Below the pieces are notes generated by a model, which searched no databases, was not told the origin of the DNA, and worked only from the letters and a program-made list of their open reading frames with translations. A stretch of 64,000 nucleotides of DNA from CAYNJG01 sp965216885 (GTDB lineage Bacteria > Planctomycetota > Planctomycetia > Pirellulales > Pirellulaceae), in the NCBI GenBank assembly GCA_965216885.1, contig OZ244208.1, positions 1,612,001-1,676,000 of the forward strand, written 5' to 3'. Shown piece by piece: positions 53,728 through 61,466 of the stretch. A program made the translations under genes and the position numbers. Position 1 is the stretch's first letter; every line of letters starts with the position of its first letter.

Positions 53728-54309
53728 ATGTTAGATGAGGCTCTGATCCGTGAGAATGCCCGGCAACGCATTGGGGCTGGGCTAAGATTTGTGCCTGCGG
53801 TGTTGCTACTCACCGTCGCGTGCACGTTGTGGCTACCCGATTTCGCGGCGGCCGCGTTCTTACTTTTGATTGTTGCGTTGATCGTATCCGCAATCCAGAT
53901 CGAACGCCTCAAGGTCATTTGCCCCGAGTGTCGTCGCGACGTCTCACCGAGGTACCAGTGGCTGTTGGCGACGCGGCGGTGTCCGTTGTGCGAAACCCGG
54001 ATTGTGGCCGGCGGCGTTGTCCGGCGAAACGACGTTTACCGGCGTCACCTGAGGATTCGCGGTCGCTCGTTGCTGCAGCTGTGGTTTTGGGCATGGCCAC
54101 TGATGGCGACGGTTGGCTTGGTTGTCTGGTTGGTTGATCGGGGCATCTTCCAGCAGAACCCGATGCCAATTCTTCTGCCTGCTTTGCTGGGGACTGCCAC
54201 TAGCGGGTATACGGTGTTGCGAACGCGCGATCGTCGCTACGTAATGCAATTGGTGGCTTCGTTCGTGCTGTTGGCGAGCGGGGTGACAATGCTTGTTAAT
54301 GGTTGGTGA
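53728..54309 (+). CDS. Membrane protein with a zinc-ribbon loop
   Basis: A 193-residue protein with two hydrophobic segments at about 19-55, a cytoplasmic-type loop with ICPECRRDV and RCPLCETRI (about residues 64-91, two CxxC pairs, presumably binding zinc), then three hydrophobic segments from about 113 to the end. ATG 53728 follows a GGGAGGAGC ribosome site by about 9 bp. I recognise no named family. It is outside the EPS run and its neighbours give no hint of function. Confidence 0.7.
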   Translation: MLDEALIRENARQRIGAGLRFVPAVLLLTVACTLWLPDFAAAAFLLLIVALIVSAIQIERLKVICPECRRDVSPRYQWLLATRRCPLCETRIVAGGVVRRNDVYRRHLRIRGRSLLQLWFWAWPLMATVGLVVWLVDRGIFQQNPMPILLPALLGTATSGYTVLRTRDRRYVMQLVASFVLLASGVTMLVNGW

Positions 54310-54316
54310 TGGAGTT

Positions 54317-54344
54317 GGCGGTCCGATGGCGGTCCGATGGCGGT
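54317..54344. repeat. 11-bp tandem repeat
   Basis: GGCGGTCCGAT occurs twice with a partial third copy, just after the stop of the zinc-ribbon gene. Confidence 0.8.
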
Positions 54345-54387
54345 GGCATGCCGATGGGGCGCAATCTTGCCATCGGCGGATTCGAAT

Positions 54388-54825
54388 TTAATTCGATTCA
54401 GCAACGACGACCGCGGTCATGCCGTTCAGGTTGCCCTGTTCGTTCAGGTATTGTGCAAACTCAGTTGCGAACGCGCGTGCAAGAGATCTTAGTCTCTGCC
54501 GCTGGGTTGGCGGTCCCGTGGCGATAATGCGGAGCTGGCCGTCGTCGCCGAACGAGGATGAAATCGATTGACGCAACTCTCGCATCGAATCTTTGATGTC
54601 GCCTTCGAACAGATGTGCATACCGGTTGGCAACGCGACTGGGAACGACCGACGACCTGACCAGCCGCACAATAGAGGGCTGGACGGATACTGTGACTGTC
54701 GGCTGAATGCAGACACGTGCGGACTCATGAACGCGAGGGAAATGACGAGATAACACCAGGGCGCTGCCGGCCACCGCCGCCAACAACACACGGAGTCCAA
54801 ACGTCCTTCGTATAAGCCATTTCAT
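54388..54825 (-). CDS. Small membrane-anchored protein, possibly Wzz-domain-like
   Basis: A 145-residue protein: basic start MKWLIRRTFGLR, one hydrophobic helix (LLAAVAGSALVL), then an exported domain with VTVSVQPSIVRLVRSSVV and QLRIIATGPPTQRQRLRSLARAFATEFAQYLNE. The last stretch recalls the 'L-x-I-x-x-T-x-x-D-P-x-x-A-x-x-i-A-N-A-l-A-x-x-Y' part of Wzz/chain-length domains, but there is no second membrane helix and the resemblance is weak. ATG 54825 is chosen because sequence upstream of it is Ser/Arg-rich and not protein-like. It lies between the zinc-ribbon gene and the sulfatase. Confidence 0.5.
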   Translation of the reverse strand: MKWLIRRTFGLRVLLAAVAGSALVLSRHFPRVHESARVCIQPTVTVSVQPSIVRLVRSSVVPSRVANRYAHLFEGDIKDSMRELRQSISSSFGDDGQLRIIATGPPTQRQRLRSLARAFATEFAQYLNEQGNLNGMTAVVVAESN

Positions 54826-54892
54826 CGTACTGCTACCAGAACGGATTCTAACTGACCGCGATGAACAGTTGTTGTCGCTCGATGTTTCGCGG

Positions 54893-57346
54893 TCAAGCCG
54901 TGCAGTGATCAGCAGCACGGCGGCGCATTGCCAACAGGAACAGGCAGCCAGCCAGAAGGCCAAGGTGGGCTGCGGGTTCGGGCACGGAGTTGGTCGACGA
55001 AGTACTACTGGCGATTCCGGCGGATGTCTGACCGAATGCGCCGCTGAGCAATAGGAAGTCCGGGAATTCAACGATGCCATTGCAGTCAAAATCGCCCTCC
55101 GACCACGTTGCCTCTCCAGAGAAATTCTGAGACAGACGAAGGAAGTCGGCGAATTCGACACTGCCGTTCAGGTCGGCGTCGCCATTCAGATTCTGTGTTA
55201 GCTGCAGCCATTGTTCGACGTCCGCGATGGAAACAGAATCGTCACCGTTCTGATCGAGTTCCACGGCGGTCGGGGCGAGCCTTACTGCATTGCAGATCCG
55301 ATCCACGTCGGCCGTATCCAGCACGCCGTCAAGCTCGGTGTCCAGCAACAATGTGCCCAGCGACGCCAGCGGTTCGGCCAGCCGGATCGATTCCAAAACG
55401 GGAAACGCGGCTGCGTCGGACCCGGTGACGGCGATAACCGTACCGGCGGTAAGCATCAGTTCGGTTTGAACCAGCGTGCCGAATTCCAGGTCGGTGATTT
55501 CCCGAATGGATCCCGCTACGCTGAGCGACTGTTCCGTGGCGGTAAATTCGTCCGAATCATAGCCAGCCAGCGAAAGGAAGGGATTGTCGCCTTGAATGAA
55601 GGACAGTGAAATCGATTCGCTATCGGCCAGAGAGTTGGCATCAATGGCAAGAGATTTCAGCATCACATCCCGATTCACGGTGAGCTGTGGACCGGCGTCG
55701 GTCTGGGCGATTGAAACGGCGAGACCAAGATTTGCGTTCACGTCGCCGTCGAGGTCCACCTCGACGACTGGCAGGTGTCCGGGCGCTGGCAACTCGACGC
55801 CCTCTCGCGTCTGTGGGAACTCGGCGTCCGCGTCGTCCAGAAACTGCCGCATTTCGACGATCGCTCGAGCACCAAGTTTGTACGACGCAGCGGTCATGTC
55901 CTCGCCGGCAAGATCGACAGCTTCACCGATGTCCGTCGTCAGTTCATGAATTGCGATGGAGCGATCCGAGTACTGATAGTGGACCTTGGTTTGGAAGTCG
56001 CCCGTATGCAGGATTGTGGCCGTGGTGGGTTCGGACACGGCGTTGGCATAACCCGGAAAATGAAAGTGGGCGGCGGAACGGCTCTCGGTTTGTTGTCCCG
56101 TAAGGGATGCGATCGGTGTGCCATCCAGCGGTTGACTGCCCGGCAGCGCCGCACCGGCGACGGAGGCGAAGGTCTGATAAAAATCGACCGGCTGCACAAG
56201 CTCGGTCGATGTTGTGCCCGCCGGCACAGCGCCGGGTTGATAGGCGATCATGGGGACGCGGATGCCCCCCTCAAGCAACGCTCCCTTGCCACGTTGCAAC
56301 GGCGAGTTACTCGTTTGTCGCAACGTCCCGCCGTTGTCGCCGTAGAACACGATTAACGTATTCGATGCGATGCTGTCGTCGGTGGCATCATTGCCATCCG
56401 GGTTTTCCAGATACGACATCAGTCGACCGATGGCTTGGTCCATGCCTTCCAGCATGGCGGCGTAGGAGGCATCGTCGTGTCGTGCGTCTGGCGACTGGTT
56501 TCCGTTGTCACGCAGCAGACCGCGGTACTTGGCGAGCAGGTCGGCACGCGGTTCAATGGGCGTGTGGACGGCATGAAACGCGAGGTTCATATAGAACGGC
56601 TCACTGGCACCAAGTTGTCCGTCGATGAAATCGATGGCGGCATCGGCCGTTGCGTCCGTGAGGTGTTTGGGGGTGCCTACCAACGACGCCACATCGGCAC
56701 CGTTTGAAAATGGTTGCAGCGAATCGGCAACATACGATTCCGTATAGGGTGCGGCGAACGCATCCATTGCCGCACCCACGCGATCAGGATAGGTCCACTG
56801 GTTGTTCGATTCCGTAGGCAAGTAGCTGCCTGGATCGCCAAAATTCGCTCCACCATAGTTGACGTCGAAGCCGTGCTGACGCGTGATCGCATTTTCGTTG
56901 CGGGTGATGTGAAACTTGCCTACGTGAGCCGTCGTGTACCCGGCGGTCTGCAATGTCTCCGCCAGTGTCTGGGTCGTGTTTGACATTCGATTGTTGTTGT
57001 CCGGAGCAATCAGTAGCGCATCCTCGCCACCCTGGATATTCGTGGGTGCGTACGTGCGTGTGCGTGCTCCGGACTGGCCCGACATGAGCGCCATGCGAGT
57101 GGGCACACAAGTTGGCGTCGCATAGGCATTCGTGAAAGAGAGCCCTTCTTGCGCCAGTCGGTCGATATTGGGCGTCTGATAGAACTGCGAGCCGTTGCCT
57201 AGATTGGTAAGGCCCGTCGCGAGGTCCGTCCAACCCATGTCATCGGCGATGATATGGATGATGTTGGGTTGTTGGGCGATGGCGGAGGCTGCGAACACGA
57301 CGGTGATCGCAACCGCAAGCGTGTATTGTTTGAGGGAGTATCGCAA
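54893..57346 (-). CDS. Secreted sulfatase with EF-hand-like repeats and PEP-CTERM
   Basis: An 817-residue type I sulfatase. Signal peptide 1-25 (cleavage after ASAIA), metal residues in IIADDMGWTDLA (D35-D36), and the formylglycine site C80-V-P-T-R84, which needs conversion of Cys80 by a formylglycine enzyme. A C-terminal third has repeats such as DQNGDDSVSIADVEQW, NGDADLNGSVEFADFLRLSQNF and GDFDCNGIVEFPDFLLLSGAFG (dockerin/EF-hand-like Ca loops). It ends with the VPEP motif at 788-791, a hydrophobic helix and RRRAAD, a PEP-CTERM exosortase signal. Role: removal of sulfate from polysaccharides such as algal glycans. No exosortase lies in the window. Confidence 0.93.
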   Translation of the reverse strand: MRYSLKQYTLAVAITVVFAASAIAQQPNIIHIIADDMGWTDLATGLTNLGNGSQFYQTPNIDRLAQEGLSFTNAYATPTCVPTRMALMSGQSGARTRTYAPTNIQGGEDALLIAPDNNNRMSNTTQTLAETLQTAGYTTAHVGKFHITRNENAITRQHGFDVNYGGANFGDPGSYLPTESNNQWTYPDRVGAAMDAFAAPYTESYVADSLQPFSNGADVASLVGTPKHLTDATADAAIDFIDGQLGASEPFYMNLAFHAVHTPIEPRADLLAKYRGLLRDNGNQSPDARHDDASYAAMLEGMDQAIGRLMSYLENPDGNDATDDSIASNTLIVFYGDNGGTLRQTSNSPLQRGKGALLEGGIRVPMIAYQPGAVPAGTTSTELVQPVDFYQTFASVAGAALPGSQPLDGTPIASLTGQQTESRSAAHFHFPGYANAVSEPTTATILHTGDFQTKVHYQYSDRSIAIHELTTDIGEAVDLAGEDMTAASYKLGARAIVEMRQFLDDADAEFPQTREGVELPAPGHLPVVEVDLDGDVNANLGLAVSIAQTDAGPQLTVNRDVMLKSLAIDANSLADSESISLSFIQGDNPFLSLAGYDSDEFTATEQSLSVAGSIREITDLEFGTLVQTELMLTAGTVIAVTGSDAAAFPVLESIRLAEPLASLGTLLLDTELDGVLDTADVDRICNAVRLAPTAVELDQNGDDSVSIADVEQWLQLTQNLNGDADLNGSVEFADFLRLSQNFSGEATWSEGDFDCNGIVEFPDFLLLSGAFGQTSAGIASSTSSTNSVPEPAAHLGLLAGCLFLLAMRRRAADHCTA

Positions 57347-57391
57347 GGTAAACCTGTCTTCTGGTTGGCGGGCTGTTGCTGGTGCGGCGGA

Positions 57392-58954
57392 TCAGCGTCG
57401 GGCAGTCGACGCACGAGTCGAAGGACGTAGAAGCAAAGCCGCGAGGCCAGCAACGTAAATCATCAACATCCCGCCGGGTTCTGGCACGCTCGTCGCCGCG
57501 GAGCTTGACTCGCCGAATTTCGACGAAAGCAGCAGAAAGTCTTCGAAGCCGACCAGTCCATCGCAGTCAACGTCGCCAGCGGCGTAGCCAACGCCTTCCT
57601 GGCCGAAGGAACCGGATAGCGTTAGAAAATCAGCGAAAGCCACTTCGCCGTCTCCGTCCAGATCACCGCGGATGAGGCCCGTTTGTTCGAGGACTTCGGA
57701 GAGATCGTTTTGGCAGGCACACAGAAGGTCGTCCTGATCGACGACACCATCCCCATTGCAATCGCCCAGCGTGCCGATGGATGACCAGGCAAATTCGAAG
57801 GTGGCGTCATCGGGAACGTTGACCACCGGATTCCGGCTGAGCATGAGGGCATCGACTTCGCCAAAAAAGCGTGGCCCAACCGTGAAGGGAAATGCGACGT
57901 CGCCGTCCAGGTCTGTGCCGCTGCCATCCTTGTCGAACGTCGTAAAATAAGCCCATGTGCCGTCTGGGTAATCCGGCGTGTTGACGAACGCCATATTGAA
58001 TTCGTTGAGCGTTCCGGTTCCCTCGACGTAGACGAAGTCCTCCGCGAAGGATCCCAGTTCGAAGGATGCTTCGGACGGGCCATTGGCCGGCCGGCTTTCG
58101 ATCAACTGATAGCTCGACGTCATTTGCTCGAAGCCGGCTGAATCGTCCACTCGGTTGGCGTATGCATACTGCCCGTAGATCGGGAAGCCATCAAACGCAA
58201 AACCCAGCAGCGACGAATGTCGGTTGCCGTCGTTGCCGGGATCAAGCTGTTCGACGAGCTCGGCTGGATTGGGGTGATAATGGTACAGGCCTCCGCCCGC
58301 CGGATGGCCTCCGCCGGAATCCAGTCCCGACATGCGGTTCCACAGTGCATTTGTGTTCCAGTCGCCAAAGCGTCCCATCGTTACCATTTCCAGTCGGTTC
58401 GTTTGACGATTCCAGGTCGTCGCGTCGGACCAATTAAAAAGCCCAACACCGTTGACCATCACGCCAATGTTCGACAGCCGAGTCATTTCGTGATCGTTCG
58501 CCTCGGTCGGCTCGAGCGAAATGCGATAGGTCGCATCCTGGTCGGCGGGCGTATTGGGGTTTCGTGGATTGAAGGGCCCAATCGAGTGTGATGGGACTCC
58601 GGACGTACGGATGTAGACAAAGTCGTCGTCCCATGCCACGGTATTCACGTCGGCAAGAGCATCTCCGATGGCGGCGGTGATTTGAGCGTTGCTGCTGGAA
58701 CCCGTCGTTCCGTCAGCCAGCTTCCAGACGGTGGCTGGAATGGGAGTTGGCTTGGCCGCGGACGCGACTTCGTAGCCGCCAACATTGCCAACACCCACGG
58801 ATTCCTGTGCGTGATGAATGGGCCAATCACCCGACGGGACACTGTGGTCGTGCCCCGGATGAGCGTAAAGCATATTGGAGCACGCGACCACGATAAAGCA
58901 GGAACAGACCGCTGCGGCTCGTCGTTTCCAGAAAGTGTTGGTTCGGGTAGCCAA
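57392..58954 (-). CDS. YHYH-domain secreted protein with EF-hand-like repeats and PEP-CTERM
   Basis: From a TTG at 58954 the protein has 520 residues: a signal peptide (AAAVCSCFIVVACSNMLYA), a His-rich mature start (HPGHDHSVPSGDW), and the YHYH domain with GGGLYHYHPNP (YHYH at 224-227) and LLGFAFDGFPIYGQYAYAN. EF-hand-like repeats follow (DCNGDGVVDQDDLL, GDLDGDGEVAFADFLTLSGSFG, GDVDCDGLVGFEDFLLLSSKFG). It ends in VPEP (490-493), a hydrophobic helix and arginines (PEP-CTERM). An in-frame ATG at 59146 would add 64 residues that do not look like a signal. YHYH proteins have no established activity; the His-rich segments suggest metal binding. Paralogue of the gene at 59293. Confidence 0.82.
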   Translation of the reverse strand: MATRTNTFWKRRAAAVCSCFIVVACSNMLYAHPGHDHSVPSGDWPIHHAQESVGVGNVGGYEVASAAKPTPIPATVWKLADGTTGSSSNAQITAAIGDALADVNTVAWDDDFVYIRTSGVPSHSIGPFNPRNPNTPADQDATYRISLEPTEANDHEMTRLSNIGVMVNGVGLFNWSDATTWNRQTNRLEMVTMGRFGDWNTNALWNRMSGLDSGGGHPAGGGLYHYHPNPAELVEQLDPGNDGNRHSSLLGFAFDGFPIYGQYAYANRVDDSAGFEQMTSSYQLIESRPANGPSEASFELGSFAEDFVYVEGTGTLNEFNMAFVNTPDYPDGTWAYFTTFDKDGSGTDLDGDVAFPFTVGPRFFGEVDALMLSRNPVVNVPDDATFEFAWSSIGTLGDCNGDGVVDQDDLLCACQNDLSEVLEQTGLIRGDLDGDGEVAFADFLTLSGSFGQEGVGYAAGDVDCDGLVGFEDFLLLSSKFGESSSAATSVPEPGGMLMIYVAGLAALLLRPSTRASTARR

Positions 58955-59292
58955 TGTTGTATCCAATCCTGTTGTGAAATTCTCGACCGCCACTTCATGG
59001 CATCCAGGCCCAAATAGCGTTGTCAGCGCGGGCGCACCTAAGCGTTGTGGAATCGGCACACCGAAGGAAGCTTCTTCTAATGACAGAAGTGCACGGAACG
59101 GGCGATGTGGGTACTGCAAAATAGTTGGAATTCTGCGGCTTCCCATCTGACGATATCGCTAGAAACGATAATAGTCGGGGAGAATCGACATACAATAATT
59201 CACGCGCCGTGGTTGCGAGTCTGGACGTCTCCCGTAGCGGCGAATGAAGGTTGGTGCGAGGCCCCCCAAATCGGAGGTCGCACTCCATCGAG

Positions 59293-60444
59293 CTAACGAC
59301 GCGGTCGCCGATTTCCGCGACGAGGCGGTGGTTCCCGCCGCGAGGATGGCGATCGGCGACGCGCGTCATTCGTTGCACGGGTATAGCTTTCCTTGCGGCT
59401 GCTGCCAGATGTGTCGGTGTATGTGAAGTCGAACCGATCGTCGCTGATGGTGTACTTGATCTTCGCGGGCCGTGCATTGACCGTGTAGGTCAATTGAAAC
59501 GTGTCATTGGTCTTTGATTCAAAATTGGTGATCACCGCCCCTCGCAGCGGACGTTGAGCAGGTCGGACGGGAGCGTCGCGAGGTTGCGGTTCTATCTGCC
59601 CACCGCGCACCTGAACGACACCCCGAATGCCACCATTGATGTACGGGAAGTTTTTCGAAGCGTGATAGTGGTAGTTGCCTGCTCCGTCAAAGTGACCATT
59701 CAATTCATCGAGATTGCGAACCGGTGATCCATCAGGTTCCGTCAGACCATAAATTGGGAATCCATCCAGCGCAAATGCTATTGGAGCTCCCGCTCCGGCA
59801 ACCTCCTGAAGATGCAGCGGGGCGGCGTGGTAGTGATAGTCGTCCCCGCGGCCGCAGTGTCCTCCCCACTTGTCGAGTTCACCGATCAGGAATGCGTCTT
59901 CGCCACGGTTGTTTAGCGCGTTGAAGATTGGAATTCCATTCACGGCGATGGCAATCGCACCTCGAAAAAGATTGTCCCTTGCCGAGATGGGCTTGTCGGC
60001 CAGTCGTGGATGGAGCGGGATCTGCCAGGCGTTCCTGCCGGTGTACGGTTGTGGCAGTGGCACCTGCTGTTGCCAGTTCCGAATTCCCACCATCATTTTG
60101 TGGTTCGGCATGCCGTTGGATTCAATAAAGAGGTGCGTCGCGTCCCAGCGCGTCTTGACGTTTGCGAATCGCGAGAAAACGCCCGCAGACTCGGGTGCGT
60201 TCGATTCTCGTTGAGTGAACTTATCGATGTCCATCTCTACAACCTTCGCCGTTTCCCGTTTCACAGAGTCGTCCGTATTGCCCTGTCCCTGGCTGCTGGA
60301 GAATCCCGTTTCGGTCGACGCGTTGGTTGTTGGCTCCTCTTCGTGAGCATGGTCCCCAAAGTGCGCACTAGCGCTGGTTGAGATAAACGCCTGAAGCACC
60401 AACGCAAACACGGTTGGCATATGCCAGTTCGTCGCAACCCTCAT
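59293..60444 (-). CDS. YHYH-domain secreted protein
   Basis: A 383-residue protein with signal peptide (TVFALVLQAFISTSASA, cleavage near 27), a His/acid-rich mature N-terminus (HFGDHAHEEE), and the YHYH domain holding two copies of the motif (203-206 in GRGDDYHYHAAPL and 258-261 in GAGNYHYHASKN) plus IAFALDGFPIYGLTEPDGSP. The C-terminal 20 residues are Arg/Pro-rich, with no PEP-CTERM. ATG 60444 is preferred because a signal peptide follows it; upstream codons to 60618 do not fit. It is not strongly similar to the neighbouring YHYH protein outside the domain. A role in metal (copper or zinc) handling is inference. Confidence 0.83.
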   Translation of the reverse strand: MRVATNWHMPTVFALVLQAFISTSASAHFGDHAHEEEPTTNASTETGFSSSQGQGNTDDSVKRETAKVVEMDIDKFTQRESNAPESAGVFSRFANVKTRWDATHLFIESNGMPNHKMMVGIRNWQQQVPLPQPYTGRNAWQIPLHPRLADKPISARDNLFRGAIAIAVNGIPIFNALNNRGEDAFLIGELDKWGGHCGRGDDYHYHAAPLHLQEVAGAGAPIAFALDGFPIYGLTEPDGSPVRNLDELNGHFDGAGNYHYHASKNFPYINGGIRGVVQVRGGQIEPQPRDAPVRPAQRPLRGAVITNFESKTNDTFQLTYTVNARPAKIKYTISDDRFDFTYTDTSGSSRKESYTRATNDARRRSPSSRREPPPRRGNRRPRR

Positions 60445-60584
60445 CGGTGACACCGCCTGTTTCGTTTTCGCGTGTGGATTTCGTCGCGTGTTCTTGAATC
60501 CGCGAAACGTATGGACGTGGCGACCGAGCGTCGAAAAAAAGATTCGATCAATCGGGAAGTCGCCCAAAACCGACCGATTATCGG

Positions 60585-61094
60585 CTAGGCGCCTTCCTCC
60601 GGCGACGACGGTGACCATTCGAAGACATAGTCGTCCCCCAATTGCTGCCGGGTCATCCCAATGATCTCCTGAACGTGCCCCTGGAAATGGGTTACCGAAT
60701 GCCAGATCGCACCCAACTTGGTGACATCATGGCCCTGAATCCTCGTCTCCGTTAGCAGGTCGGATTCGGACGCCGCCTCCATCGTGCGTTTGGCTTCGTC
60801 CAGCACCGCGACGAGGGATTGCAGGAGTTCGCCCTTCGGAAGCTCGTCGCGCTCGGCGAATTCCTGGCGTCTCAGTCGAGTGTCTTCCAGGTCGCCCACT
60901 CCAGCGACAATCCATTGCCGTACGTTGCCGGCGAGATGCAGCAGCAGGTTGCCGATCGAATTCATGTTGGGCTCCGGGCGCCACCAGACCTGCCCTTCGT
61001 CCAGCTGGTTCAGGCAATGCTGAATCTTGTTCAGGCCATAGTCGATGCAGGATGCGGCCTCTTTGGTCACTGAGCTGGCGAGTCGATTGGTCAT
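60585..61094 (-). CDS. DinB/DUF1572-like protein
   Basis: A 169-residue four-helix-bundle protein of the DinB-like superfamily, DUF1572 branch: LNKIQHCLNQLDEGQVWWRPEPNMNSIGNLLLHLAGNVRQWIV and KLGAIWHSVTHFQGHVQEIIGMTRQQLGDDY. The His at HLAGN and the H-x3-H-type residues in HSVTHFQGH would bind the metal. ATG 61094 follows an AGGAAGG ribosome site. Family members may be thiol-dependent metalloenzymes; substrate unknown. It stands between the YHYH gene and the divergent TonB receptor. Confidence 0.87.
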   Translation of the reverse strand: MTNRLASSVTKEAASCIDYGLNKIQHCLNQLDEGQVWWRPEPNMNSIGNLLLHLAGNVRQWIVAGVGDLEDTRLRRQEFAERDELPKGELLQSLVAVLDEAKRTMEAASESDLLTETRIQGHDVTKLGAIWHSVTHFQGHVQEIIGMTRQQLGDDYVFEWSPSSPEEGA

Positions 61095-61466
61095 GTTGGT
61101 TTCCTTCCTGGTGGGCGCGATCACTGGGCAGCGCGGCGAAGAGTGTTGTGCCTGTCCTGAATACAGGCTCACTCTAACGCTGGAATCGATCGACGGCAAA
61201 ACAAGAGAACGCTCGGATTCCTGTTGGGCTCGAGCGTGTCGCAGCAATGCTGGCGCTAGCTGTTCTCGGAAAGCCGGATAAGGCGGCCGAATTGGTTCGA
61301 AATACGGTCTGTCTGCGTCCACTTCCCTGCGCGTACTCCGGAAGACCGCGAATCGAACCGCTATCGAAGTTGCGGGTTAAAGCGATATTGTCGATTTTGC
61401 CGACGAGTCCCCTACGGGATGCTGTCTCCATTTCGGGGCGGTCCTTATATAGAAGGGGGAATCGGC
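61095..61466. other. Divergent intergenic stretch
   Basis: 372 bases between the DinB-like and TonB-receptor genes. It must hold promoters for both, but no clear -35/-10 or -24/-12 pair was found; a TATATAG lies at 61447-61453, near the receptor start. No gene is recognised. Confidence 0.4.

Noticed and set aside
61095..61466. Cobalamin or metal riboswitch before the TonB receptor
   Set aside because: I looked for the conserved boxes of the cobalamin riboswitch and did not find them.
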